NCBI GenBank assembly: GCA_016946835.1
Contig: JACVTC010000035.1
Location: 1,162,501 to 1,220,000 of the forward strand
Length of the DNA stretch: 57,500 nucleotides
From: Neocallimastix lanati (nom. inval.)
Taxonomy: Eukaryota > Neocallimastigomycota > Neocallimastigomycetes > Neocallimastigales > Neocallimastigaceae
Direction of reading: 5' to 3'
Made by a program: the position numbers and the translations under genes. Each line of letters opens with the position of its first letter. Within the stretch, counting starts at the first letter, position 1. This document shows, one piece after another, positions 10,162 to 21,477 of this stretch. Below the pieces are notes generated by a model that did no database searches, was not told the origin of the DNA, and was given only the letters and a program-made list of their open reading frames with translations.

Positions 10162-10768
10162 TCTTTCTATCAATAATAATTTATAGAATAATTCTTTATT
10201 ATTTTATTCATATATTATTAAATATTTATTCTTATATTACATTTATTCTTATTTCATAAAACTTAAATACTCTTATTTATCTTAAAGTTTATATTAAATA
10301 TACATAATCCTATATATTATAATATAATAAAATAGTTATAATTACTTATATTATATTATAATTAAATATATATAGTTGATAGTATTTATTATATTCTTAT
10401 ATATTATTACTATGTTTATTTATATTATTAAACTATAATTTGTATATAAAATAATCCTAGTAATAACGATCCTTATCGTAATTATTAAACGGAGGTTGAT
10501 TTGGTTATTTTCTAGGATAAGAAAATATTAATATTAATAAAAAAGATAATTATACTAGTAAAAATTAATTTCACAAAAAAGTCCCTCATATCAATTGTGA
10601 TATAAAACAAATATATGTAGCAACATATTTGTATATTTATTAATTATCTCTTCTGTCAACAATAATATTTGAAATAATTTCTTATTCATATTTTATTCAA
10701 TATTCATATATATATTATTAATTATAATATTGAATATATTAAATATTCAATTTCTTATGTGGAATAAA
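10162..10768 (+). other. AT-rich flank with second copy of the interrupted repeat
   Basis: 10162-10230 continues the repeat broken by the Ty3 insertion, and 10588-10700 is a diverged second copy of the joined sequence. GTCCC.TATATCAATT occurs both here (about 10582) and near 520 in the copia LTR region, suggesting the repeat is LTR-derived. No gene. Confidence 0.5.
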
Positions 10769-11290
10769 ATGTCTAGCAGTAGTAGTTCTAATAGCTCTAG
10801 TAGTGGTCATGAATTTTTGGATGTAGATACCAAAACACTACCAAGAATTGGCGCAGAAATATGGAAATTCAGTATTGATGCTTGGTTTCAGCGAGGAGGT
10901 GTTGATGCTGATAAAGACAAATTTAACTATATTATCGCAGCTGCTGAAGATGATATTGTAAGAGTACTAGGAGAAAAGAAGGTTCAATTAAAGAGACCCT
11001 TACAGTGGACGAATGTGTGGACGTAATAAAGACTAAATATTGGAGGGAAAATCAAAAAGTTTGAAAAGATTCTACAGGACTCTCATTCTTCCAACTTGAT
11101 CAGCGGAAATAGAACCAATCGTAATTTAGGGTTAGGTTATATAAATATTCAAGTCAATGACCCTATAAATAGTCATATTCATAAATATAAACATAGTTCA
11201 CCAAGTAACCCTAGTCTAAATTATAATTCTTACCCTCATAATTCCTCTAGAAATGCATTTAATATAATTTTAAAAAAAATTATATTAAAA
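10769..11290 (+). pseudogene. gag-like remnant with Ser-rich N-terminus
   Basis: From the ATG at 10769 an ORF of 85 codons starts with a Ser/Asn run, then GHEFLDVDTKTLPRIG and a helical stretch (WKFSIDAWFQRGG..IIAAAEDDIVRVLG) typical of retrotransposon Gag N-termini, and stops at 11026. In a shifted frame the text continues with ECVDVIKTKYWRENQK, and a third frame (11096-11296) is Asn/Ser/Pro-rich. The Ser-rich start resembles that of the Ty3 gag at 3497. No pol follows. Read as a frameshifted, truncated gag; the assignment to Ty3 or copia is open. Confidence 0.6.
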
Positions 11291-11492
11291 TCTTAATTTG
11301 GAATAAACTATATAATATATTTAAAACTATAAATCATGAATTAATATAATGTAATATGTAATAAATAAAAAATGTATTTTAAAATTTTATAATTATATAT
11401 AATTTAGAAAAATATAAATAGTTTAGTTTTAAAATCTATAAGTCTATAATTTTTGAAAAAAAACTATTAAATTTACTTTTATATTGAATTTT

Positions 11493-13055
11493 CTATATAT
11501 TAGAACTTTTTTTCATATAAAGTTTACCTTTATAAATTTTAATATATGTATTATTTCCTGAATAAACAATATGTTTACCACTGTTTAATATATAATTTTC
11601 TTCATTATTTAAATCAAATGGTAATGCATTTTTTAATAAGTATTCTTGCATTGTTTTATTAAATTCAATTTCTGGATGATTACTCATGATAGTTGCGATT
11701 ATCCCAACCATTATAGGGGAAGAGTAAAAAGTTTCATCACGTCTTTTCTTAATAATTTCATTATTGATAAGAATTTCGGAATCTACAAAGTATGGTGCAT
11801 AGATATCAACTTCCTTTCTATGATTAGAGAAACCTGCCTTTTTATCTACATCTTTCCTTGGAATTTCTCTTCCAGAATCAAATTCTCCAACACAAATAGT
11901 ATTGTTATAAATACAAGGAGCATAGGCTACTCTAGAAATACAATTAACATCTAAATCTTAATTACCTACTGCTACAACAACAATAGCTCCTCTTTCGGTA
12001 ATTTCATCAATCAATTGCTTATGAAACTGATGATCTTATGAAATCTTATCATTCAAGCCAGTAATGATATCAATGACGGTTTTATGTGGTCGAATCATGT
12101 TTTCAAAAATATATCTTAAACCGGTTATTAAATCCGAATATTTAAAACTATTGAATTCGTCGGATGGAAAAGCAATACTATATAGACCAGCAGATCCATT
12201 ATTTAATCCTCCAACTGAATTTGCTACATATTGACCATGTTGAAGCTGAATATTTTCACATCTAATGTCATTATTAAACTCCACTTCACTCTTACCATTT
12301 TTAATTACAGCTTTACATTTGGCACTACGGTCTTCGGTATTTGAAAACTCTTCATATTCGAAATTAAACTTGGTATCAATAATAATAATATCAATGCCTC
12401 TACTAGCCGAACTTTGATCATAGTCATCATCCAAATCCTGATTACACTTTCCTTGGGATAACAAGGGCAAATGAAAATCGTCATTTTCCCTAATGGTTAA
12501 GTTTTTTCAATTTGTCTTATCTAAAATTTCCTGTTCATCATAATAATGGTTTTGGTCTTCAAAATATTAATCTTGTAATACACCGATAACATTACCTATT
12601 TTTTTTAACTTTTTCTGATAATTTTTTAGGAAGATAACCGAGGAGAATTACTTTATCACCAGAAGATGATATAGGATATATTAATTCCGACTCACCATAA
12701 TTGTATAATTGTTGTTGATAATTTCTCTTTTTTAAATTAGCTTCCTTTTCTATATCTTCTAATTTTTCGGGATTCTTATAGGTATCTTTATTTTCTACAA
12801 TCAAATCATGTATTTCGTCAACCAAAGAAAATACAAATTTATTTGCTTCCAATTCTTGACGTTTCATATTTTTTGGTTTAGAGATAATATTAAACTCCCC
12901 GATTGTGTTTTTAATAAAATTAAAATAATATTGATCATCTTTTTTAATTATTTCACCATTATTAAATAAAGGAACTATACTTTTAGCAAAAATTAAATTT
13001 ATTACCAATAGGCAAATAATTAGTATAAAAAAAATATTTATTATTATATATCATT
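11493..13055 (-). pseudogene. Subtilisin-like serine protease (S8) pseudogene
   Basis: Minus-strand remnant of a secreted subtilase. A hydrophobic signal-like start (around 13050-12990) is broken by a T8 run: ATG 13055-13053 is one base out of frame with the signal sequence. A propeptide-like region follows (13008-12592). The catalytic-core part (12470-12036) has the Asp motif IDIIIIDTKF and the His motif QHGQYVANSVGG. A third block (about 12000-11493) has ERGAIVVVAVGN (oxyanion Asn), CISRVAYAP, GFSNHRKEVDIYAP and then DETFYSSPIMVG where subtilases have GTSxSSP; the nucleophilic Ser position is Phe. In-frame stops and frame changes separate the blocks. The family is expanded in anaerobic fungi (general knowledge); this copy is dead. 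Confidence 0.85.
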
Positions 13056-13726
13056 TTTAATTATTAATAATTATTATTACTAATTTTCATTAATTATTAA
13101 TTATTATAAATTATTATTAATTATTGTTATCATTATTAATTATTATTATTATTATTTATATATTCAACATATTATTTTGTTTTTAATTTTATATTTTAAT
13201 TGTTTTAATTCTATTTTTCTTTTTCTTTTTTTTTTTTATTCTATATTTAAAAATATATCTGATAAGATAATTTTTTTATTTTTTATTTAAATATTATTTA
13301 TTTATTTATTTATTTTTTTATTTATTCATTTTATTATTATCATCATCATCATAAATAAAAGTACTATTTGTTCCTTGTTATACTTTTATCAAATTTTAAT
13401 ATACCATATAAATAAATAAATAAATTAATAAATAAATAGTATTATCTATTTATTTGTTTTTTTCATTCTATACATTTAATATATGACAAATTAATATGTA
13501 ATATTAAATACTATGAAATATTTAATAATATGCAATGAGTGTCAAAAATTAACATGTCTACAATTATTTATTACAATAATTATTTTATTATGAAATTAAA
13601 ATATTTAATATATATTTATAAATATTATTATTCAATTATTTTTTTTTTATTTATATAAATATAATTATTTTTTTTATTATCATTATTTTAATTTATATTT
13701 ACATGATTAAAAAAAACATAAATATA
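13056..13726. other. Gene-free AT-rich spacer
   Basis: Nothing gene-like seen. Runs of ATT/TTA, TTTA repeats and poly-T only. Bases 13727-13737 (TATCATGTAAA) are the left target-site duplicate of the retroinsertion that follows. Confidence 0.6.
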
Positions 13727-13737
13727 TATCATGTAAA

Positions 13738-14296
13738 TTTTTTTTTTTTTTTACTTTCGGTGTGTACCGCTCTTTGCTCCCCTCAAAACAGAGAATATTA
13801 AGGTAGTCACAACACTTCCTTATGCTTTCGCATAGGTGGATATCGTCCCTACTGGAGAGCCTTACTGTGATTCAGCATTGGCGCTCTGACATGCTTATAA
13901 TTGTGAGAATTTTCTAGTACGCTTTTTTCCTTTAAGTGATTCTCCAGTTCCTAACTACTGTTGAAACGAGGCTAGTCTTTGCTAACCCAAGAGAAACGCA
14001 CTAGCTCACTTTTAATTATAGTATTTATAGTCAGAAAGATTGCGTTTTGTAGACTTAAATCTACAAGCATATGATTTTCATATGCCGGAACTCCCTCGTA
14101 AGTATATTAATGACAGTACATGCGCAACCCTCTCAGGCCCACAGTTAGGACAGTATCTTGTCTATATTACTTAGGAGATATGAGAATAATAATATATATA
14201 TAATGTGAGGGGAATACTTACCTGTGTCCTAACCACCATGTTCCTAAAAAACCTTAGTGAGGAAAAATCGCAGAAAATAGTCAAAAGACGTGATCG
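13738..14296 (-). ncRNA. Retroposed structured RNA of unknown family (SINE-like)
   Basis: A 559-bp block far richer in G+C than its surroundings, flanked by an 11-bp direct repeat TATCATGTAAA (13727-13737 and 14297-14307). A T15 run (13738-13752) sits at its left edge. On the minus strand this is a poly(A)-tailed RNA copy with a target-site duplication, i.e. a LINE-type retroinsertion. No long ORF. Predicted pairings (plus coordinates): 14225-14233 with 14144-14152 (9 bp, perfect); hairpin 14067-14085 (8 bp); hairpin 14047-14066 (7 bp); hairpin 13819-13836 with a GAAA tetraloop on the RNA strand; 13971-13976 with 14000-14005; 13905-13910 with 13939-13944. It also holds a consensus 5' splice site, ACAG/GTAAGTAT. 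The parent RNA was not recognised; it could be a SINE, a retrocopy of a host ncRNA, or a transcript of another element. Confidence 0.7.
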
Positions 14297-14307
14297 TATC
14301 ATGTAAA

Positions 14308-15010
14308 AATAAAATTTATATCTATCATAGGAGATATTATTTATTAAAATTTAACTTCCTACAAATAAATATTAATATTTAAATTAAATCAAAATTATTA
14401 ATATTTGATGGAATCATGAATTATGCATATGCATAAGATAAAATATATATATATATATATATATATATTTTTATTACCATGAAAGTTAATTAAATATTAT
14501 AATAATATTTATCTTAAATTTGATTGTACATTAAATCCATGATAAATCCATAATACATAAATACTTTTTTAGTAAACTAAGGAGACATGGAAATAATAAA
14601 AATAATAATATTAAAGGATAAACTTACATAATTTGGATTAATAGAAAATATAATGATAAAGTTCTGATTTACACTATTTAATTATTATTTAATATTCCAT
14701 GTATAATTGTCTATTAATAAAATTATTTATTATTATTTTAACTATTAATTTTAACTATTATTTTAACTATTATTTTTATTATTAAATTATTAATAAAATT
14801 GTTTCTTATTTATTTCTTTTTACAGTTTCAAATAAAAAAAAATTAACATTAAATTAAAATTCATCCAATAAAATTCATTTTTAAAATAAAAAATTAATTA
14901 AAATTAATTGTTAAGAATAATAATTAAAGTTTAATATTATTTAGTATATTTAATCAAGGTTATAATTTTGATGAAAGATGGTATATATCATGTTTCCCAT
15001 CTTTATCTAA
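14308..15010. other. AT-rich spacer with large inverted repeats
   Basis: No gene. It ends in a nested inverted repeat: TTTAGTATATT near 14940 pairs with AATATACTAAA near 15009, and inside it AAAGATGG (about 14984) pairs with CCATCTTT (about 14998), so the region could extrude a cruciform. The outer arm continues into the tandem duplication that follows. Confidence 0.5.
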
Positions 15011-16062
15011 TATACTAAATAAAATTATTTATAAGAAAATAATTAAATTCATTCAATAGAAATAAATTTATTTTATAACCTTTTACGTAATTAATTATTT
15101 ATTATAAAAACTTATAACACTAATTCTTAAGGAAATTAGTAAACCTCTACTAAACTTATCTAATTTTACAGGCTAATTAGTAACCTTTAAACATTCTTTT
15201 TATTATTATCTAATTTTACTTGACAATTAGTAACATTTTGTTAAATAAATATTTTATATTCCTATTTATATTAGTTATCTAAAAGTAATTTTTATAAACA
15301 ATAATTTTTACTAAAGTATTTAACATTAAACATTTCTAAACAATTACATTTACAAGTTATTTTTATAATTTTATTAATAATTTTTACTATTTAACTATTT
15401 AATAATTTTATACTTATAATTCTATATAACTTTAATATATATATTTTAATTTATTATTATTTAAAGTTTCATTCTATATCAATTTTAACAAATGCATTTC
15501 ATGTATTACGAATCATTTTATAGCCCTTGTGTTACTATATTTGATTTATACTATATAATTATGTGTAGTATGATAAAAGATGGTATATATACTAAATAAA
15601 ATTATTTATAAGAAAATAATTAAATTCATTCAATAGAAATAAATTTATTTTATAACCTTTTACGTTATTAATTATTTATTATAAAAACTTATAATACTAA
15701 TTCTTAAGGAAATTAGTAAACCTCTACTAAACTTATCTAATTTTACAGGCTAATTAGTAACCTTTAAACATTCTTTTTATTATTATCTAATTTTATTGGA
15801 CAATTAGTAACATTTTATTAAATAAATATTTTATATTCCTATTTATATTAATTATCTAAAAACAATCTTTATAAACAATAATTTTTACTAAAGTATTTAA
15901 CATTTCTAAACAATTACATTTACAAGATATTTTTTATAAATTTATTAATATAATTTTTTTACTATTTAACTATTTAATAATTTTATATTTATAATCTATA
16001 TATAACTTTAATGTATTTATTTTAATTTATTATTATTTAAAGTTTCATTCTATATCAAATAA
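15011..16062 (+). repeat. Tandem duplication, two copies about 577 bp apart
   Basis: Copy 1 (15011-15485) and copy 2 (15588-16062) run in parallel from TATACTAAATAAAATT to AAAGTTTCATTCTATATCAA with scattered substitutions and small indels. Both copies contain the phrases ACCTCTACTAAACTTATC and CTAATTTTACAGGCTAATTAG. Each is preceded by an AAAGATGGTATATAT motif. No ORF. Function unknown; it could be a non-coding mobile element or simple tandem duplication. Confidence 0.75.
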
Positions 16063-16800
16063 TATTAATAAGATGGTGTGTCTTTTATTAATAAAATTTA
16101 TCATTAAAACTTTAAATTAATTAAAAAAATTAATTGAAATTAAAGTTCAAGAGAAAAATCAATGTGATAGAAAATCACAGAAAAACATGTGATATAAAAT
16201 GAAATGTTTGAACCTTAATTAATATAAAATTAGTTTTTATTATTCAAACATAAAATGTCATAAATCAAACTTAAATCTAATGATTTTATAACAATTTCAA
16301 TATGTGGCTTGATTTCTAATTTAAATTATAATTAATAATAATTATATTCTTATTATTATATATAGTTATTAAATATTTTTTTAAATAAATATTAATATTT
16401 ATATTCATTTAATAGTTTATTTTTATTCACAAGAACAATTAATTAAATAGTTAATTATAACTAAATAACATAAAAATAAAACATTTCTCTGAATTAAGAG
16501 AAGTGTAAGTAAGTGTAATGTAAGAGTGTAATGTAAGTTAATGTGTAATTGAAAGTATAAGAAAGTTGCTAGATAGTTTTTTTTAAATATATGTAATCTC
16601 AATAATAAAATTAGATAAATAAATAAATAATACTTTAATAAATTTAATAAATAAACCCCAACAAAAGTGCATCGAACTTTTGAGTTATATATCACATAGC
16701 TATTGCTATTCTGAATAAAGAAGGAAATAAAAAAATAAATTTGGCTAAATTGATAGATTTTATAACAAAAAAAAAAAAAAAAATTAAAAATTTATATACA
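16063..16800. other. Gene-free AT-rich spacer
   Basis: No convincing gene. A short repeat of GTAAGTGTAATGTAAG units lies near 16503-16540. A 90-codon minus-strand reading frame here is hydrophobic AT-rich translation without recognisable features. Confidence 0.5.
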
Positions 16801-16813
16801 AGAATAAAGATTA

Positions 16814-17120
<307 letters not shown>

Positions 17121-18717
17121 TGATGATTATAATTATTTTTATTTATTTAAACAAATATATAAATTAATAATATTAATAAATTAATAAATTAATAAATATT
17201 TATACTTTTACATGTGGATTATAATACTAATTAATTAATATGTTGGTTAAGCTATTTTATAATGTAATTGGATAGGCTTCAAAATATTTTAAATTCAACA
17301 AATTTCTTTTACTAACCCCTAACCCTATTTCTTTTATTTACTAATTATTTCAAAAAAAGGAAAAAAAATTGGTTAACCAATAAATAAGTATATTATACTA
17401 ATAACAAAACACAAATTGATATTTTTCTATTTTTTAATTTGTATTTAATTTTACTATTATTAAAATTTTCTAATATTTATTATTTTCATACTTTTAATGT
17501 AATGACTAAATATTGTTTTTTAGTAAATATTTTTTTTTTCAATTGTTGATATTTTATGTGTTCTATTTCCTGTACCAGAGATTAATTTTGCCAGTTTTAT
17601 TTAAATGTGATAAATATCATAATTAATGGTTTTTCATTAAACAATTTTATAAAATTTTAGTTTATTTTTTTAACAGTACAAAATAATAAAAAAAATTATA
17701 TAATATAAAATCTATTATTAATAATAATGATATTAAAATAATTAAATTATTAATAGAATAGGTCAATCAACATCAAATTGTCCTGGAATTAAATAAAGAA
17801 AAAAATTTCAATATTTTCTATTATAAAATAGTAAATATTCATAAAAGTTTTTAATACTCATTGATTTTATATTATATTTATATTTATATTATATTAAATA
17901 TTTATATAAAGTGCATTTAACCTCTATCAATAAAAAAATTTTATATTATATGTCCTTATTTTATAATTCATTAATATAATATTATAATGTTATGGAATAT
18001 TTATGTATAATATTTATATTATATTATACTATATTATATTAAATATCATTAAAAGTATAGATTAGTATTTCTATTGATTGTTGTGAGATTAATATCAAAA
18101 TTTTTTTTAGAATCAATGTTATTGTGAAAGAATCATCGACATATCATAATTAACAATTCTATTAAAACTAATGATGAATAAAATAGTATATGAACTAAAT
18201 TCATGGGAAGAAGATGAAACAAAGTATAATTCATATTAAATTTAAGCAAAAATGAACAACATTAAGCTAGAATATATTATATATATATAATAATATTATT
18301 ATTATTAAGGTATTTTAGATTATGCAAACAGATATTCATATGAAGAAAAGAAAGAATGGTTTATAATTCAAAATTTATAATTCCTAGCAAACAATAATAA
18401 ATATTTAAAAAATATCGATTAAAAAAAAAATTTATTTATATTATTTTTTTATATTTTTATATTGTATATATTATATATATTATATTATATATTTTATATT
18501 TTATATATTTTTTTATTCTTTAATAATAAACTAATATTTAAATATAGATAGATAATTATTTTTTACTCTTTATATAAATTTTTCATTTTTAAATTTGTTT
18601 ATGGTATTAAAATTAATTATTTAATAATTTTTATTCTAAAATATTTACACTAATTATTTTTAATGAAAGTAAAAATTAACTTTTATTTATCTGTTTTTTT
18701 TTCTTTTTTTTAAATTA
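17121..18717. other. AT-rich spacer with traces of ankyrin-like coding sequence
   Basis: No intact gene. Near 17720-17800 the plus strand gives a short phrase like NNNDIKIIKLLIE followed by a stop. This resembles the ankyrin repeat form K-x-LIE seen better at 18990-19300. Everything else is low-complexity AT sequence. Confidence 0.35.
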
Positions 18718-18763
18718 TTTTATTTTATTTTATTTTTTATTTTATTTTATTTTATTTTATTTT

Positions 18764-18975
18764 ATTTTATTTTATTAAATCTGTACTTATATTTATATTT
18801 CTACTATTTGTTTTATTTTATTTTATTAAATCTGTACTTATATTTATATTTCTACTATTTGTTTTATTTTATTTTATTAAATCTGTACTTATATTTATAT
18901 TTCTACTATTTATTTTATTTTATTTTATTAAATCTGTACTTATATTTATATTTCTACTATTTATTTTATTTTATT
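18764..18975 (+). repeat. 51-bp minisatellite, four copies
   Basis: The unit contains AAATCTGTACTTATATTTAT and TTCTACTATTTG, joined by TTTTA repeats. The CTGTACT core recurs at 18781, 18832, 18883 and 18934, exactly 51 bp apart. A longer (TTTTA)n tract precedes it from about 18718. Confidence 0.9.
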
Positions 18976-18989
18976 ATCCACTTTTAAAA

Positions 18990-19300
18990 GCTACTATTAG
19001 TAATAAAACAGAAATGGCTAAACTATTAATAGAATATGTCAATCAATATCAAATTTTCTTAGAATTATTATAAAAGAAATAAATAAATATTTTCCTTTTT
19101 TATAATGAAAAAGTTAAATTATTAATAGATTATACCAATAAAAATCAAAATACTTTGGAAAATGAAGGTGTTTAAAAGTATAAAAGTAGATGTAGACAAT
19201 AAAATTACTATTTATAATGATAGATACCAAATAATTAATCCAAGAACTAAATATAAAAGAATAGATTACTGTCAAAGAAATAAATATATATATCATTTTA
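18990..19300 (+). pseudogene. Ankyrin-like repeat remnant
   Basis: The plus strand reads PLLKATISNKTEMAKLLIEY, then after stops KVKLLIDYTNKNQNTLENEG. This is the typical beginning of ankyrin-type repeats in anaerobic-fungal proteins. Several stops and frame changes make it non-functional. No flanking exons can be defined. Confidence 0.4.
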
Positions 19301-21477
19301 TATTTTTATTTTGTAATTAATAAAAATATTATAATTAATTGAATAATTAATAACTTTATTATTATTTTTGTATTTTAGTAGCTTTTAAATAAAAAATATA
19401 CTTTTATTTTAATCTAAATATTATAAATATATATGTAATAATAACATATGTACTTCAATTAATTTTTAATACTATTTTACTAAATTATTATTTTTTTAGT
19501 TAATTGTTTTTATTTTTATAATTTATTATAATTTTTGTTTAATTAATTAGATATATCAAAATTATAAATGTTTTAAATTTTTTATAAATAAAGATTAGAA
19601 GAAGGAAAAATATTAAATTTCCTAAATTCCTAAATTCCTAAATTCCAAAAATTCCGAATTATATTTAATATTAAAATAATAAAAAATAAAAACAAAATTG
19701 TAAATACTAAATAAAATAAAATATAATAAAATAAATTAAAAAAAAAAAATATAAAATATAAAATATAAAATATAAAATATTAAAAAAATATTTATATGAA
19801 AAAAGAAAAATAGAATAAAGTAAGATGAAAAAAAAAATCATTACCTCTAAAATTATAATAAATAAAAAAAGGAAGAGTTGGACAGCACTTTCTCATTCTA
19901 TAACCGAATCTCTGTCCTTAGAATTTATAAAATCTACTGAAACTATTCCTGTCACATAAAGTACTTCTACTACTAAATATATATGTATATCTACTACTAA
20001 AAGTATTTCCGCTATTGTAAGCATTTCCATTATTGTAAGTATTTCTACTATTAAATGGACTTCTGAAAGTGGAACTTTGTTAAAAATACTAAATTATCTT
20101 AATATAATTAAATTATATAATATTATCGAGTCTTCAAGAATTATCAGTATTGAATAGAAAATGAATAGTTCTATTTACAAAATAAATAAAATATAAAAGA
20201 TAAAATCTATAAAATATTATGTTCTTTATATAAAGAATTTTAAGTTTATATATTTTTGTATTTTATGTATTTTATATAGTTCATAAAATAAAATAGAATT
20301 AATCAAATAATAAATTTTAATAAAAATAAAAAAAAATAAAATAAAATAAAATTATTAAAACTTTAAAACTTTATATATAATTTTTTAAAAACTTATTTAA
20401 AATTATTTGAATACAATCATATTAAAATTGTTAAAATAGAATTTCACCAAAAGTAAAATTAACATTAATTTATGTATATATGACGTATATATATGATAAA
20501 TATCACTTGAAAAGTCTATAAGCCACATATAAGTCATTAATTTGAAATAATATCTCCCTATGATTGGTTTAATATACTCCTTAATTAATTTATATCCCTT
20601 TTGTAATATATATATATATCTAAGTATTATATTTTTTAAAAAAATATCAAATATAATTCAATGCACCAATTATATAAAAAATATATAGAATATTAAATTA
20701 TATAAATATATAAATTTATTAATATTTCAATTTATCTTAAAGTATTAAGTTTTATTTTTAAATAAAATGATTTAAAAACCTTTTTTTTTTTTTTAGAGAA
20801 AAAAGGAAAAAAGGCAATAAATTTTTAAAAATTATTAAATCAATTTAAAAGTATTTTTAAATAATATAGAGAAAGTAAGAGTATTAAAAAGTGTGATTAA
20901 CAAGAAAAGAATTTACACAAATAAATAAAAATTTAAAAAATATCTAAAATCTCTAACAAAAAAGAATTTACACAAATAAATAGTAATTTAAAACGGTAAT
21001 AAAAATAAAATATGATAAAGAATATAAGATATTCCAATTATAAATTATACGAATTACTTAAATTATATTCATTTTTTACTATATTATATTTATTATAAAT
21101 TATATACATTTTTTTATTATATATATTACAAATTATACACATTTTTCACTGTATGTATAAAATATAGGATAATAGAATTTCTCTAACTGTTCATATCAGA
21201 AAAAAAAAAAAAATATTATCGTATTAATTAATAAAACAATTATTGAAAATTCAAAAACTATTATTCAAATATTTAAAGTATTTATTTTATATTTTATATA
21301 AATTAATAATTTTTTTTAGTAATTATAAAAAAAATAATTAAAAAATTTTTTTTTTTATTATTATTTTAATTATAATTAAAACAATTATTTAATATAAATT
21401 ATTCTTCAAAAAAAAAAAAAAATAAAAAATAAAAATAAAAGTTTTGATATTATTTATTATAAATTTCAATAAAGAAA
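19301..21477. other. AT-rich spacer; possible low-complexity coding remnant at 19865-20075
   Basis: On the minus strand about 20075-19865 translates to an Asn/Ser/Gly/Tyr-rich repeat (NTYNNGNAYNSGNTFSSR) with one stop, then GQRFGYRMRKCC. It may be a broken gene end, but it is too short to assign. The rest is AT-rich, with A and T runs increasing towards the next gene. The 5' leader of that gene lies here, but no promoter element stands out. Confidence 0.3.

Noticed and set aside
13738-14296. Group I intron or rRNA fragment
   Set aside because: GTACACACCG (as in 18S rRNA) and GTCCTAACCAC (as in a group I intron) occur, but on opposite strands and without the rest of the conserved cores. The poly(A) and target-site duplication favour a retroposed RNA.
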